Shown here one piece after another: positions 54,476 through 64,000 of a stretch of DNA of 64,000 bases; the stretch's first letter is position 1, and every line of letters starts with the position of its first letter. The stretch is from assembly GCF_922984935.1 (NCBI RefSeq), contig NC_060081.1:73650076-73714075 (forward strand), given 5' to 3'. Made by a program: the position numbers and the translations under genes. The notes under the pieces were generated by a model. The model was not told the DNA's origin, made no database searches, and was given only the letters and a program-made list of their open reading frames with translations. The DNA comes from Meles meles (Eukaryota; Chordata; Mammalia; Carnivora; Mustelidae).

Positions 54476-57400
54476 GACACTTAGGGTGCGCTGTCACCTT
54501 TCTGCTTTTCACAACGTCACCAACTGACCCTTTCATAGTTCAGGTGGGGTTTACCTACCTGCATGAGCTCATTTCATTCTCTCAGTGGAGACGCTAAGTA
54601 ACTCACCTAAGTCACCACCCTGAACACCCCCTCCTTATCCTCAAAGAACTATGTCATGGCCACTTCCCCTGAGAAACCCCCTTATTCCTCCAAAGGGGGG
54701 GCAGGTCCCTGCGTGAAGCATGTTTTCTGTTGCGCCTGTATCTGCTTTGCCATGCCCAGCTCACTTCTGCAGCTAAGAGGGCGTCATGGGGAAAACTGCA
54801 TGAAAACAGAAATGACCTACCTGTTCCCCACTCTATTGCCTCCCCTGGCCCCTAAGTGTTCAAAAAATATCTATTGAATAAGTGTTTGTTTTTTTTCTAA
54901 AAATGATGGAAATGGAAACTGCACGTTCGAGTGAAGTCTGCATCATAAGGATACATGCAGCCCTATAAGTTGAGTTGATTGTGGGAACCTTCTTGCAGGG
55001 AGCCTGTTAGGAATTCCAGTGTGGTGAATCTGTGCTAGGGGGTGGGGGTGTGTGTGGTCTCACAGATCTCAGGTCTTCCCCTGACCACTGAGTCACTGGT
55101 TAGATGGGAAGGCAGTGGAGGGAGTGAGGGGAGGAATGCTGTGTGCTCCTGCCTGGGGAGGGGGAGGTTGTCCCTCTCCTATCTGAGAAGTGTGTGGGTG
55201 AAGGTTGCTGCCTAATACTGCTTATGGAAGGACCACGGGAAAACAATCAGAGAGGAAGGGAAACAGGTGTTGCCAACTGAACCGTCATCAGGCCAGACAT
55301 GGGACATGTATGTAGGAAGGGCTGCGTGTCAGAGAGGGGACGAGGAGGTCTCTGGTGACCTGGGTCTCTAGCCTAAAGATATTCGAATTCGACATGTTTT
55401 TTTAAAAAAATCAATTTGCAGACAAACAGGACACAGGCAAGCTCAGGGATGCCCGTAGAACTCAACTTTGCAATTCCCCAGAAGACGGAGATGGGGAGCC
55501 AGTAAAGAAGCACGGAGGGAAGGATGTGGCACAGAAAGGGTTGTCCCTGGGCAGATGGTGGGTCTGAGGGCTTGCTCTTAGCTTCATCATTCTTTACAGG
55601 AGTTTAGATACCTTTGTGACTTAGGATAGTCGGAGGCCGTCTTCCACCAACCACGCGGTGTTGTTTGATATCAGGCGCATCACAAAATTTTGGTTTCTGT
55701 GCACTTGGCCTGACAAGTTGGGGCTCACCCAGAGACTCACCCGGGTGTGAGACTCACCCAGGGGCTCACCCGGCATCTTCTCCTTCTCGTCACGGCCTAT
55801 GAATTTGCTAACCCGAGGTGGCTGACTTTGGGCTTAGCGATGCCTGAACAGATATTTGGAGCAATTCCAATGTTCCTGGGTGCTTCTATTCATAGGCTTT
55901 CTCCTTCCCCATACTAATTTCTGCTTTGGCTGCCAGGGTACAGAGAGGCCTTGTGCCCCTATTATCTTTAATATGGGTCTTTGCCATTTTTCCTCAGCAG
56001 GAGCCAGGCAGGCAATGCCAAGGTGTCCGGGGGCTCTGTGCGAGCACCTGGGTCAATGCGGGGCTGTGCTAGAGTCAGGAAGCGTGCAAGAGTCACTTAA
56101 TGGACCAGACCCCCGTTTTATGTGCAATCATCTTAAACGTTGCAAGCTCAGCTCTTCGGCGTGCTATGGTCTGTCGGGTAGAGAGAATGTTGATGGAGTT
56201 TCCTCCGGGTCTCTCCAAAGGGCCGAAGGGTTAGACCCGTATGAGGCTACGAAGACCAGAGGGCCTTGCGGCAGGACTTCAGTGACAGAACTGGAGAAAA
56301 TTACCATCTCATTCAGCACTAGCTCTTGAGAATTCATCCCAGGCAGAACATTCATCGAACCAAGTGCTCAGAAGCCTGATCCTGAGCGGATGGGAAACCA
56401 AAGGACACTTGGCGATGAAGCCCGGGAACTGGCTTCTCGCTCTGTGGGTGTAGAGATGGTTCAGGGAGGGAACACAAGCCCACTCCTCCTCCTCGGGTAG
56501 GAAGAACACGGCTTAGAATCATAAAATACGGCTGGAATGCACCATTTCCCATTTCTGGAAACATGTGCCCCCAGCAGTTAAAAAGCAATGAGGAGGAAGG
56601 ACGTCTCTTGCTGGGAAGAAAGGAACGCAGAGGCTTCACGCAGCACTTCTCCTGATTACTGACACCCGCACGCTCATAGCAGCCCACAGAGCTCCAGCCA
56701 CCAACCCCAGCATTTGTCACTGTCACTTCCCAAGTGCTTGGCATTGTTCAGGAAATTGTATGTGTAAAGCAGACCTGCCTGCGTCCAACTTCGACAAGGG
56801 AACAGCCGTGCAAGGGTGCTTGAAACTGAAACAGGCTTATATGTCCTATGATGTACCCCAGCAAGAGTCATAAATAATGGTGACAGGGTTTTTTTCCCAT
56901 CCCGTGGGACAGTCCTTGACTCTGCCTCCTGTCGCCTCTCCCCTCTGCCTCATAGACTAGACCTGCCAGGCTGCGCGATGACAGATGTTACCGGGCAGCA
57001 GATGACAGCTGGATAGATTTTTCAGTTGGTGCTGTAGAGGGAATCAGATATGCTGTATAAAGCAATAAAAAAAGCACACTCACAAGGTAGATTAAAAATA
57101 GCCAGCACAGCAGTAACCCACTTTGTTGTTTATCAAAAGTTAAATCTTACATGGTAAGTCCTAGTGATGTGTTAATTTTTCAGGCTCCTGTCAGAGTGAC
57201 GCTGAGGACAGCCACTTAAAAAAAAAAAAAAAAAAAGAGCAGGGATAAAAGCAATTGACCATTTCCGTATTGTGTATATATATATTTTTCGTCTAATGGG
57301 ACAAAAATATCTTCCTTTCTTCTTTAAATGGTGTCTAAGAAGAGAGATGGGGTCCTGGTGCCGTGCCATATTGCTATGATTTTTTTTTTTCATTCTTCTC

Positions 57401-58284
57401 GATTTTGAATTTCAGCCTTAACATTGGAGATGTTGTGAGTCTGGAATGATTCAACGCTTGTGCAATTAAATTATTTTCTTTAAACACTGCTCATCTTCCT
57501 CCTCATGCTCTACTGATCTAGATTCTGTGTAACAAATGGTCTGGTCTCCCAACCACCTTGAAAATGTCATGTAAGCGTCAACAAAACTCCTTAGTGTATA
57601 TTTTATAAAGAATTACAGCCTCCTCTGAATTACTCAGACTTTCATCTCGGACAAGCTGGCTTGGCTACCTTGTGTCTCGATGGATGTGTGGAGGTGCTGG
57701 ACCATGATTCAGTGACCTGCCCCACTCCCTAGTTCACCGACGAGACAGGCTGCGATATACTTAGTCACCGCGTTTCTGTCTTCCCCCTGCGCTCTGCAGG
57801 AAGGGGCTGCTGTGTAATTTAAGAGTGCTCAGTATATCAGATCATGACTATTTTCCCCCCTTGATTTTTCTGATGAATCACGTTCGGAAGGCTGTAGCTC
57901 TCACCTGGCAGCGTATGGCATGAGGAAGCAAGGTAGCACAAAATGTTTCTTTAAAAAATATGTCATTCGGGCTAGGTCCTGGGCAAAAGGGATAATGTGT
58001 GCTATGCCTCTATAATTCAACTCATTTGCTTCTGATCATTCAATACGGGGGCAGTTGCATTTCTAGCAATATCAGGTTGTACATGTGTTATTGGGAGGTG
58101 TTTATTATTTTGATTGTTGTAGCATTATCTCTATAGTAGCATTATCTCTATAGAACAATTTCCGTAGTAAAATGTTTATTCTATGGCTCTATCACTCATT
58201 TGGTTCATTTTTTTTCCCCCGGCAGATTTGAATTGATGAGATATAAGTGTGGCATGAAAATATAATGAAATGGTCAAAAGGGCA
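54476..58284. other. Unique-looking non-coding sequence
   Basis: About 3.8 kb without a repeat I can name. It holds G-run patches (55038-55052 GGGGGTGGGGGTG type), four close CTCACCC words at 55725-55772, an A18 run at 57219-57236, and a 17 bp tandem duplication at 58119-58152. Open frames up to 157 codons (55856-56329) have no domain. No gene is supported. Confidence 0.4.
58119..58152 (+). repeat. Perfect 17 bp tandem duplication
   Basis: GTAGCATTATCTCTATA occurs twice head to tail without mismatch. Confidence 0.97.
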
Positions 58285-58500
58285 GATTTAGGATCCTGTT
58301 GCCTGGTTTCCAATTCCATGTCATTTTCTGACTTCCTGGGTGACCTTAACAAGTTATCTAGCCTCTCTGTGCCTCACTGTCTTTATCTGGAGAATGGGGG
58401 GATAATGACCCCAAATAATACAGTTGTTTTGAGGACTGAGTGACATGAATTGTCTTGGTACAATCCCTGACAAGTGGTGTTGAATAAATATTATTTTAGT
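58285..58500 (-). mobile_element. MIR SINE, antisense
   Basis: 'GACTTCCTGGGTGACCTTAA', 'ATCTAGCCTCTCTGTGCCTC', 'TTATCTGGAGAATGGGGGGA', 'GTTGAATAAATATTATTTTA' in antisense MIR order. Confidence 0.85.
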
Positions 58501-58951
58501 TATTAATTAATTTAGTTATTTATTTAGTTATTTTAGTTATAATAATTATTGTATAGTGTGGTCATTACTTGGAGTGCGGGGTGGTTTACTCAGGTTACCT
58601 GAATGTCTCTACTCCTGGTGTTTTTGGATTTGATGACTGTGTGTTGGACTGTTACTTTAGGAATGGAGCCCTCTCTGAGCTTCAAGGAACCCTAACAATA
58701 TTCCTTGATTCTGTGTAGTCTTTGATAAACACTCGAGCGTGAGGGAGGATGCTCTATGGATCACTGATAATGCTTTTTGGGTAAATTTCATCTCTTCTTC
58801 ATTAGGAAAGAGCTTTCAATGAGATACTTTATGTGGACATAGCTAGTCAGATACTGAATTTGTTCATCAGCCTTGTTTTTCTGTTCTTCCCTGCTCACCA
58901 TCCAGCTATCTTACGTAATGGTACCAAAGATCTCTTGAGTTGTAAGCATAA
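58501..58951. other. AT-rich TTAGTTA-type repeat then unique sequence
   Basis: 58488-58556 is made largely of TTAGTTAT and TTAATT words; the rest shows no recognisable feature. Confidence 0.6.
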
Positions 58952-58963
58952 GACATAGGCAGG

Positions 58964-59166
58964 GTTTGTTTGTTTGTTTGTTTGTTTTTTTGTTTTTAAA
59001 GATTTTATTTATTTATTTGACAGAGATCACAAGCAAGCAGAGAGAGAGGAGAAAGCAGGCTTCCCGCAGAGCAGAGAGCCCGATGTGGGGCTCGATCCCA
59101 GGACCCTGGGATCATGACCTGAGCTGAAGGCAGAGGCTTTAACCCACTGAGCCACCCAGGCGTCCC
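58964..59166 (-). mobile_element. CAN SINE with perfect 12 bp target duplication
   Basis: (GTTT)n plus AAAGATTTTATTTATTTATT tail, and a head ending GAGCCACCCAGGCGTCCC. GACATAGGCAGG at 58952-58963 is repeated exactly at 59167-59178. The intact duplication and mustelid-type body suggest a recent insertion. Confidence 0.95.
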
Positions 59167-59404
59167 GACATAGGCAGGTTTTAATCTGCTTCTAGAATCA
59201 CTGAAAAAAATTTTTTCAAACTGTAATTCAGCAAGGAACACAATCATTGTGACCCAGTCTGTGCCCACATACATCACATACATACATTTTATTGAAGCGA
59301 ATGTTACACGAGACACTACTTAGCATTCCTTCCCACATGGGATACCTTCTGGAATTTTCTACTCCTTTCTGTATCATTTTAAAAAAGGGCTGCTCTAAAT
59401 CAGG

Positions 59405-60182
59405 AGTTGGCAAAGTCTTTTCTGTGAAAGGCCAGATAGTAAATATTTTTAGCTTTGAAGGCCAACTCAGAACTATTCGACTCTACTGTGTAGTGTGATG
59501 GGAACGTAGGTGACACAATTAAATCAACTGGTCCCGTCCCCAGAAAGCTTTACTTATGGACATTAAAATTTGAATTTCATGTAAATTTTTTGTGTCACAA
59601 AAGATACTTCTTTTGATTTTTCTCAACCATTTACAAATATAACAGTCATTGCTGGGTGGGGGGATGGGCAAAATGGGTGAAGTAGAATGGGAGGTAGAGA
59701 CTTCCAGTCATGGAGTGAATAAGTCACGGGGATGAGAGGTAGAATATGGGCACTTGAGTCCTTGGCAATGTAATCGTGTTATATGGTGATGGATGGCAGC
59801 TACATTTGTGGTGTGTTGTGTACCTGAAACTAAGGTAGGTGTCACTGTGTGTCAGTCATGTTTCAATGGAAAAAAAATTAATGTAAAAATTATGAAATAT
59901 TTTTATGGAAAATTCTCAAATATGAAAATTATTTTCTAGGTTTTCAAAGCATTTTTCCTGAAATAGTCAACATCAGCTAGTAAAATTATAAAGCCCATAC
60001 AAAAAACTAAGGAGTATTAAACATTTTATTTAACCTTTTGAATGGACATAAATCTTAGTATGTATGTCAATCAAGTTAAAAGTGACAAATATAAAATGTA
60101 ACAACCATTCTTAGCTTGCAGACCATAGGAAACAGACAGTGGGCTGGTTTTGGTCTCTGGGCCATGGTTTATTGATCCCCTT
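59405..60182 (+). mobile_element. MER20-type element split by an L1 fragment and other sequence
   Basis: The left part has 'GAGTTGGCAAAGTCTTTTCT' and 'GGCCAGATAGTAAATATTTT' (59405-59641). The right part resumes at about 60085 with 'AACAACCATTCTTAGCTTGC' and 'GGGCCATGGTTTATTGATCC'. ACAAATATA lies at both break points (59633-59641 and 60085-60093), which fits a target duplication. Confidence 0.65.
59650..59880 (+). mobile_element. L1 3' UTR fragment inside MER20
   Basis: 'GGGCAAAATGGGTGAAGTAG', 'GACTTCCAGTCATGGAGTGA', 'ATAAGTCACGGGGATGAGAG', 'TGTGTACCTGAAACTAAGGT', then an A-rich end near 59871. This is the common 3' UTR wording of mammalian L1. Confidence 0.75.
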
Positions 60183-61252
60183 TCTAGACCACTGAACGGA
60201 CTTTCTGAACTGTAGTTTGCAAAGCACTCTTCCTGAGCATTTTCCAAAGTGACTTTGGAGACCATAGTTGTTTCGCAGGGATGCAAATAGTTGCTAATGG
60301 AAAGCAACCATTGTCCTTCAGGTGGGTTTGTGAGATGTCAGGTGGGTTTCAAAGCGAACAAAAATGTCTGCCTTTTTGTAGAAATTCTGTGACCCTATGG
60401 CCTACCTCAAACTCCGTGACTGTGTAAAAGGGGAACAATATGGCTGCCATCTCCAACTGTCTGACTGCTGACTTAGTTTGCACAACATCTCTGGGACTTG
60501 AGTGCTGAGTAACATACTTGGAACCATATTTCAAAGCATGAATCTGGGGACTCACCCTCTTTCAGTGGTGGCGAGCATTATGTGTAGGGACGCACAGCAC
60601 CGGCGAGTGAGAATATTCTTTGGTCTCTCAGTTGAGCACATTTGGGAGCCTGCTGTGTGCACAGTCCTCCATAAGGCACATGGAAGAAGGGACGAACCTA
60701 ATTCTGTATTCCTGTGGAGTTTGTAGTTGAATTTTAACTTGGTTATAGGCGACATGTCACAATTACAAAATAACACGGTCTCATTCAGAGGCAAGACTTA
60801 AATGTTGCTAATATCACAACAGGGAGAGTCATGATAATACCTAAGGCATTTTATCGTTTTCCTGTTGTTTTTGCGTAAGTCGTTTCATTTGATTCTAATG
60901 ATAGCTTTGTGAGAAGGAGGGACCGTGGATCAAGAGTCCATTTCATAGGCAGGAAAATAGAGCAGCTTCTTGGAGGCTGTACCTTGAGTGAGATGCCGAG
61001 CTGAGGAGCCAGGCCTTAGAATTCTTAGAGCGTCCACTAAAAGTAGTGGAAACACTTGAAAAAGGAGGAAAATTTTGAGTTGGTTTTAGAAAGGGCTCAT
61101 GGCCATCTATTCTCAAGAGAATCTGGAGGGGGTGTTTGTGTATTAGTCCATACTCTGTTGATTTTGGAAAAGGCCACAGGAGTACAAATACAAGTTCAGT
61201 GTGAGAGAGAACAAAGCCTTTTAAAAGAACCACCAATCGTTGCTGAATTAAA
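60183..61252. other. Unique-looking non-coding sequence
   Basis: CAGGTGGGTTT occurs twice 21 bp apart near 60320-60350. No gene or named repeat. Confidence 0.45.
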
Positions 61253-61290
61253 ACCAACCAACCAACCAACCAACCAACCAACCAACCAAC
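61253..61290 (+). repeat. (CCAA)n microsatellite
   Basis: Nine to ten uninterrupted AACC/CCAA units. Confidence 0.97.
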
Positions 61291-61362
61291 ACAATAACCA
61301 TTCAAGTCCTAGCACTGCAAAAGACAATTCCAAGTGAGAATTCTGGAGTTAAAATTCACCTC

Positions 61363-61576
61363 TCGGGTGCCTAGAGGTGCCCTGAGCTTTGGGTAGCTCA
61401 GTGTGTTAAGCCTCTGGCTTCGGCTCAGGTCATGATCTCAGGGTCCTGGGATCGAGCCCCGCATTGGGCTCACTGCTCGGCAGGGACCCTGCTTCCTTCT
61501 TTCTCTCTCTGCCTGCCTCTCTGCCTACTTGTGATCTCTCTTTCTCTGTCAGATAAATAAATAAAACCTTTTAAAA
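61363..61576 (+). mobile_element. CAN SINE with perfect target duplication
   Basis: AAAATTCACCTC at 61351-61362 recurs at 61577-61588. The head is altered (TGCCTAGAGGTGCCCTGAGC before the usual TAGCTCAGTGTGTTAAGCC), and the rest is standard through AATAAATAAAACCTT. Confidence 0.93.
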
Positions 61577-61588
61577 AAAATTCACCTC

Positions 61589-62509
61589 CTAATAACCACC
61601 TGGGCACCAGCCTCCTGTTTCACAATGGTAGGAAGGTCCAGTGTAAGAGCGTCCAAATAATGTAAAAACTACCATCAAATCTTTTGACATTATGCTTGAA
61701 ATTAACCAGCAAATTATGAAACAAGTAGAAATATTGTTCACCTTTGGCCCGTCCCCCAAAGACAAATGAAGCACCGAGTCCCTTTACGATTCTTTCTCCA
61801 AGAGAACTTTCATGAAGATAATTTGGTTTCTCTTTAAAAAAATATTTTAGCAGCCATGAAAAATAAAGTTAGCGTAGCTCAAGAGGATGTAAATAAAAGA
61901 GGCCCTGTCCATTCAAATTTGGAATTTAAGAGCATGCTATTATTTCAACTCTGTGAACAATGAAAGGAGGAGAGAAATGACCTAAGGTTGTGGCACCGTT
62001 TCCAGTTAAGCAAAAAAACAAAAACAACCCTGCTTTGCAAAAGTGTGCTGCGGCTTTAAAACTCCTATCTCCTAGGGACTGGGGATTAGGTGTTCCACAC
62101 AGCACCTGGAAATCTGTGGTATTAATAGGTATGGTTATTCTCGCCAGCATATGCTTATCTTCCACAATTTTGATAACAGGGCCAGGTAAGTCGCTTGCTT
62201 TGTTTTCTGGTGTTTTGCAGCATGAGTCTATGAATTTGAGTTAGGCCTAAGTGCAGCCGATTTAAGCAGCGAATGCTTTGCTTAGAGATGCGTAGGTGAT
62301 CAGAGACCTTTGTTAGGCAGGTCTCAGCGAGGTCTCCCTGCCTGCTCCATCTAAAGTGACCTCTACCTCTCGGGTAGTCTTTACTACATCTTCCTGTCTT
62401 ATTTCCTTCATGTTCCTTAGAGGAACCTGATGTCATCTTGTTGATGCATTCTCCCCTGTCCGTGTCCGTATTGTCACTCCCGTGGGAACACAACCGCTGT
62501 CTCTGCACA
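61589..62509. other. Unique sequence with a strong splice-donor match
   Basis: CAG|GTAAGT at 62183-62191 is the ideal mammalian 5' splice consensus. The preceding open frame (61990-62244) has no domain. No partner acceptor or transcript evidence can be offered. Confidence 0.3.
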
Positions 62510-62839
62510 CAGGGTCAGCCCACCAGGGCCCGCAGGCCATATCCAGCCTGCTGCTGACTGTTTTTGTGTGGCCCAGAAGCTAAGAATGCTTTTTATATTT
62601 TCAAATGGTGGAAAAAAAAATCAAAAGGATAATATCTCGTGACCTGTGAAAATGATGGGAAATTCAGGTTTCAGTGTCCATATGGAAAGCTTTACTGGTG
62701 CGCCGCCACGCCCATTCATTTATGGCTTGTCTGCAGCTGCTGCAACGTACAGACGCAGAGGTGAGGAGTTGTCACAGAGACGGGATGGCTGCCCCAGATT
62801 TACTGTCTGGAGCGTTGCAGGCAAATTTGTAGACCCCTG
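62510..62839 (-). mobile_element. MER20-type hAT-Charlie element, antisense, full length
   Basis: It starts CAGGGTCAGCCCACCAGGGC and ends GACCCCTG, the inverted CAGGG/CCCTG termini of the family. 'GAAGCTAAGAATGCTTTTTA', 'AAATTCAGGTTTCAGTGTCC' and 'CAGATTTACTGTCTGGAGC' lie between in antisense order. At about 330 bp it is longer than the classic short MER20 form. Confidence 0.75.
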
Positions 62840-64000
62840 CTATATGCCCAGCGCAGCACCCGGTAAACCATAAGCACCCCATAAATGCAGCAGGTGAATT
62901 AATAAAGAACAGAGCTTGGTGAAGGTTATTTGAAGATGTCCCTTCCCTGCCACTAAAAAACAAGAAAAAGAAACAGATGAATCAAAATTAAATATTGACT
63001 CAGAAAAGCCAAGGGTTGGGGGGGGGGGTTGGACCTGAAAGACAGGGCAGAGTCGGCTTAGAAGCTTTGCTGAACATTTCTTTAAAAGAGATGACAGAAG
63101 GACCAATTCAGGAAAGTCATGGCATCTCAGGTTCCAATTTCTGGAAACTGGATACTCTCTGCTTTCTCCCTGTCGAATGCCTCTTCTCTCCTAGCCTTTC
63201 CCTCCTGCTTTTTATCTGCCATCTGACTAAAGACTGAACTCTGGTTTTTACTGCCCCCAATTCAGCAAACTTCCCTTCCAAAAAATGTCAGCTCTTAATC
63301 CTCTTAATAAAAAGGCCCCTGTAACCGAGAGGAAACATTCAAAATCGTCCGCAGTACAAAAAGACGGTCTGAAAATAACAAGGGGAAGAAATGTACGAAA
63401 CGCATCTGCACACACAAAGTTGCTAGGGAAACATAGCAGTTCCTTGCAAACTGCCTGCGCCGTCACAGTTACAAAGAATTGAGAACGGCTGACCTTTGTG
63501 TTCTCTTTCTCTGCCTGCTTTTTTACCAGGCACAGAAGAGCCCTGTGGCTTGAATGATGCTTTTGATAGGCAGATTTCTGGATTCCGTGCTGTCTGCTGG
63601 AGGAGGGGGGTCCCGCTTTACTGCTCTGCTAAGACCTAGAAAATCTTTTGCTTGTCACCTCCAAAACGACCCAGTCGATGCAACTGAAAGGTGCATTTTC
63701 ACATTGGGATTTGGCTTCTATAGTCCTGAGGCGAGAAATGACATATTTTGTTGCATTATTTAAATATTCCTGCTGAACACCAAATTAAAAATATCCATTA
63801 AAGGTTTATTTGATATCTTCCTAATTATTGCCCATTGCGCATTTGACAAATTCTTTACACATTTTAATAATTGCGACTTTCTTTGGAAGTGACACAAAAA
63901 CAATTACTTTTTCGAAATTCCACTGTGTATATGCTTTTGAAACTACATAGCCATTAAAAACAGTCTGTCGAATTAAAGGTTGGGCAATTAATTAAGTGCA
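62840..64000. other. Unique sequence; last 250 bp AT-rich, candidate conserved block
   Basis: 62840-62905 has L2/MIR-like terminal words. 63019-63028 is a G-run. From 63740 the sequence is dense in AATTATT, TTTAATAATTG and AATTAATTAAG words without any repeat body, resembling homeodomain-responsive DNA. No gene is supported. Confidence 0.35.

Noticed and set aside
55856..56329. 157-codon open frame, the longest in the window
   Set aside because: It begins with a hydrophobic stretch that could pass for a signal peptide, but cysteine spacing and the rest resemble no family and no splice sites bracket it.
57100..57240. A18 run at 57219-57236 as the tail of a processed pseudogene
   Set aside because: No AATAAA-type signal lies 10-30 bp upstream and no coding-like or duplicated flank was found.
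61253..61290. CCAA repeat as a CRISPR-like or telomere-like array
   Set aside because: It is a plain tetranucleotide microsatellite without spacers; CRISPR arrays are not expected in vertebrate DNA.
3666..61576. tRNA-like heads of the CAN SINEs as tRNA genes
   Set aside because: They retain A- and B-box traces but no cloverleaf or anticodon arm and are followed by the SINE body and A-rich tail.

Overview
This is a 64 kb stretch of vertebrate nuclear DNA, almost certainly from a carnivoran and most likely a mustelid (ferret, mink, otter or badger type). The evidence is about eighteen copies of the tRNA-Lys-derived CAN SINE. Most carry the wording seen in mustelid copies (GGGTTAAAGCCTCTGCC near the head, a CTCTGCCTGCCTCTCTGCCTA block before the A-rich tail), and there are also L1 3' ends of carnivore type. 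The background is mammalian: MIR, L2, L1M, MaLR LTRs, MER5 and MER20 copies. No bacterial or viral gene is present. I found no coding exon I could defend: the open frames are short and lack recognisable domains, or are translated repeats. The window reads as intergenic or deep intronic gene-desert DNA.

Layout. 1-8.9 kb: old DNA repeats and a MaLR LTR, a MER20, a tail-to-tail inverted SINE pair, four further SINEs, and an exact 41 bp local duplication. 9-15.2 kb: mostly unique sequence with regulatory-looking blocks, including a perfect 13 bp Maf response element beside TCF- and GATA-type sites. 15.2-16.9 kb: antisense L2 broken by a SINE. 19.5-20.8 kb: a three-level nest (L1M containing a SINE containing a young L1). 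22-26.9 kb: MIR, L2, L1, SINE and MER5 copies. 29-36.4 kb: MER20, MIRs, a CpG-rich patch, SINEs, and an L2 carrying a 39 bp piece of tRNA-Cys with target-site duplications. 37.5-44.5 kb: more SINE, L2, MIR and a solo MaLR LTR. 44.5-47 kb: unique AT-rich sequence with POU/homeodomain-type motifs. 47.46-47.66 kb: a nearly pure polypyrimidine tract. 48.2-53.2 kb: long antisense L1M interrupted by an LTR, and a probable processed pseudogene. 53.4-64 kb: three MER20-type transposons (two split by later insertions), SINEs, MIRs and more unique sequence.

There is no operon or pathway here. What the sequence records is a history of layered transposition over blocks of unique DNA that could hold distal enhancers of a neighbouring gene; nothing in the window identifies that gene. 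The most distinctive items are the tail-less tRNA-Cys retro-fragment at 34.36 kb, the 41 bp duplication at 7.7/8.3 kb, the frameshifted retrocopy at 52.2-52.8 kb, and the motif-dense unique blocks near 9.5, 30, 44.6 and 46.7 kb. Repeat family names come from memory of consensus sequences; boundaries without stated target-site duplications are approximate.
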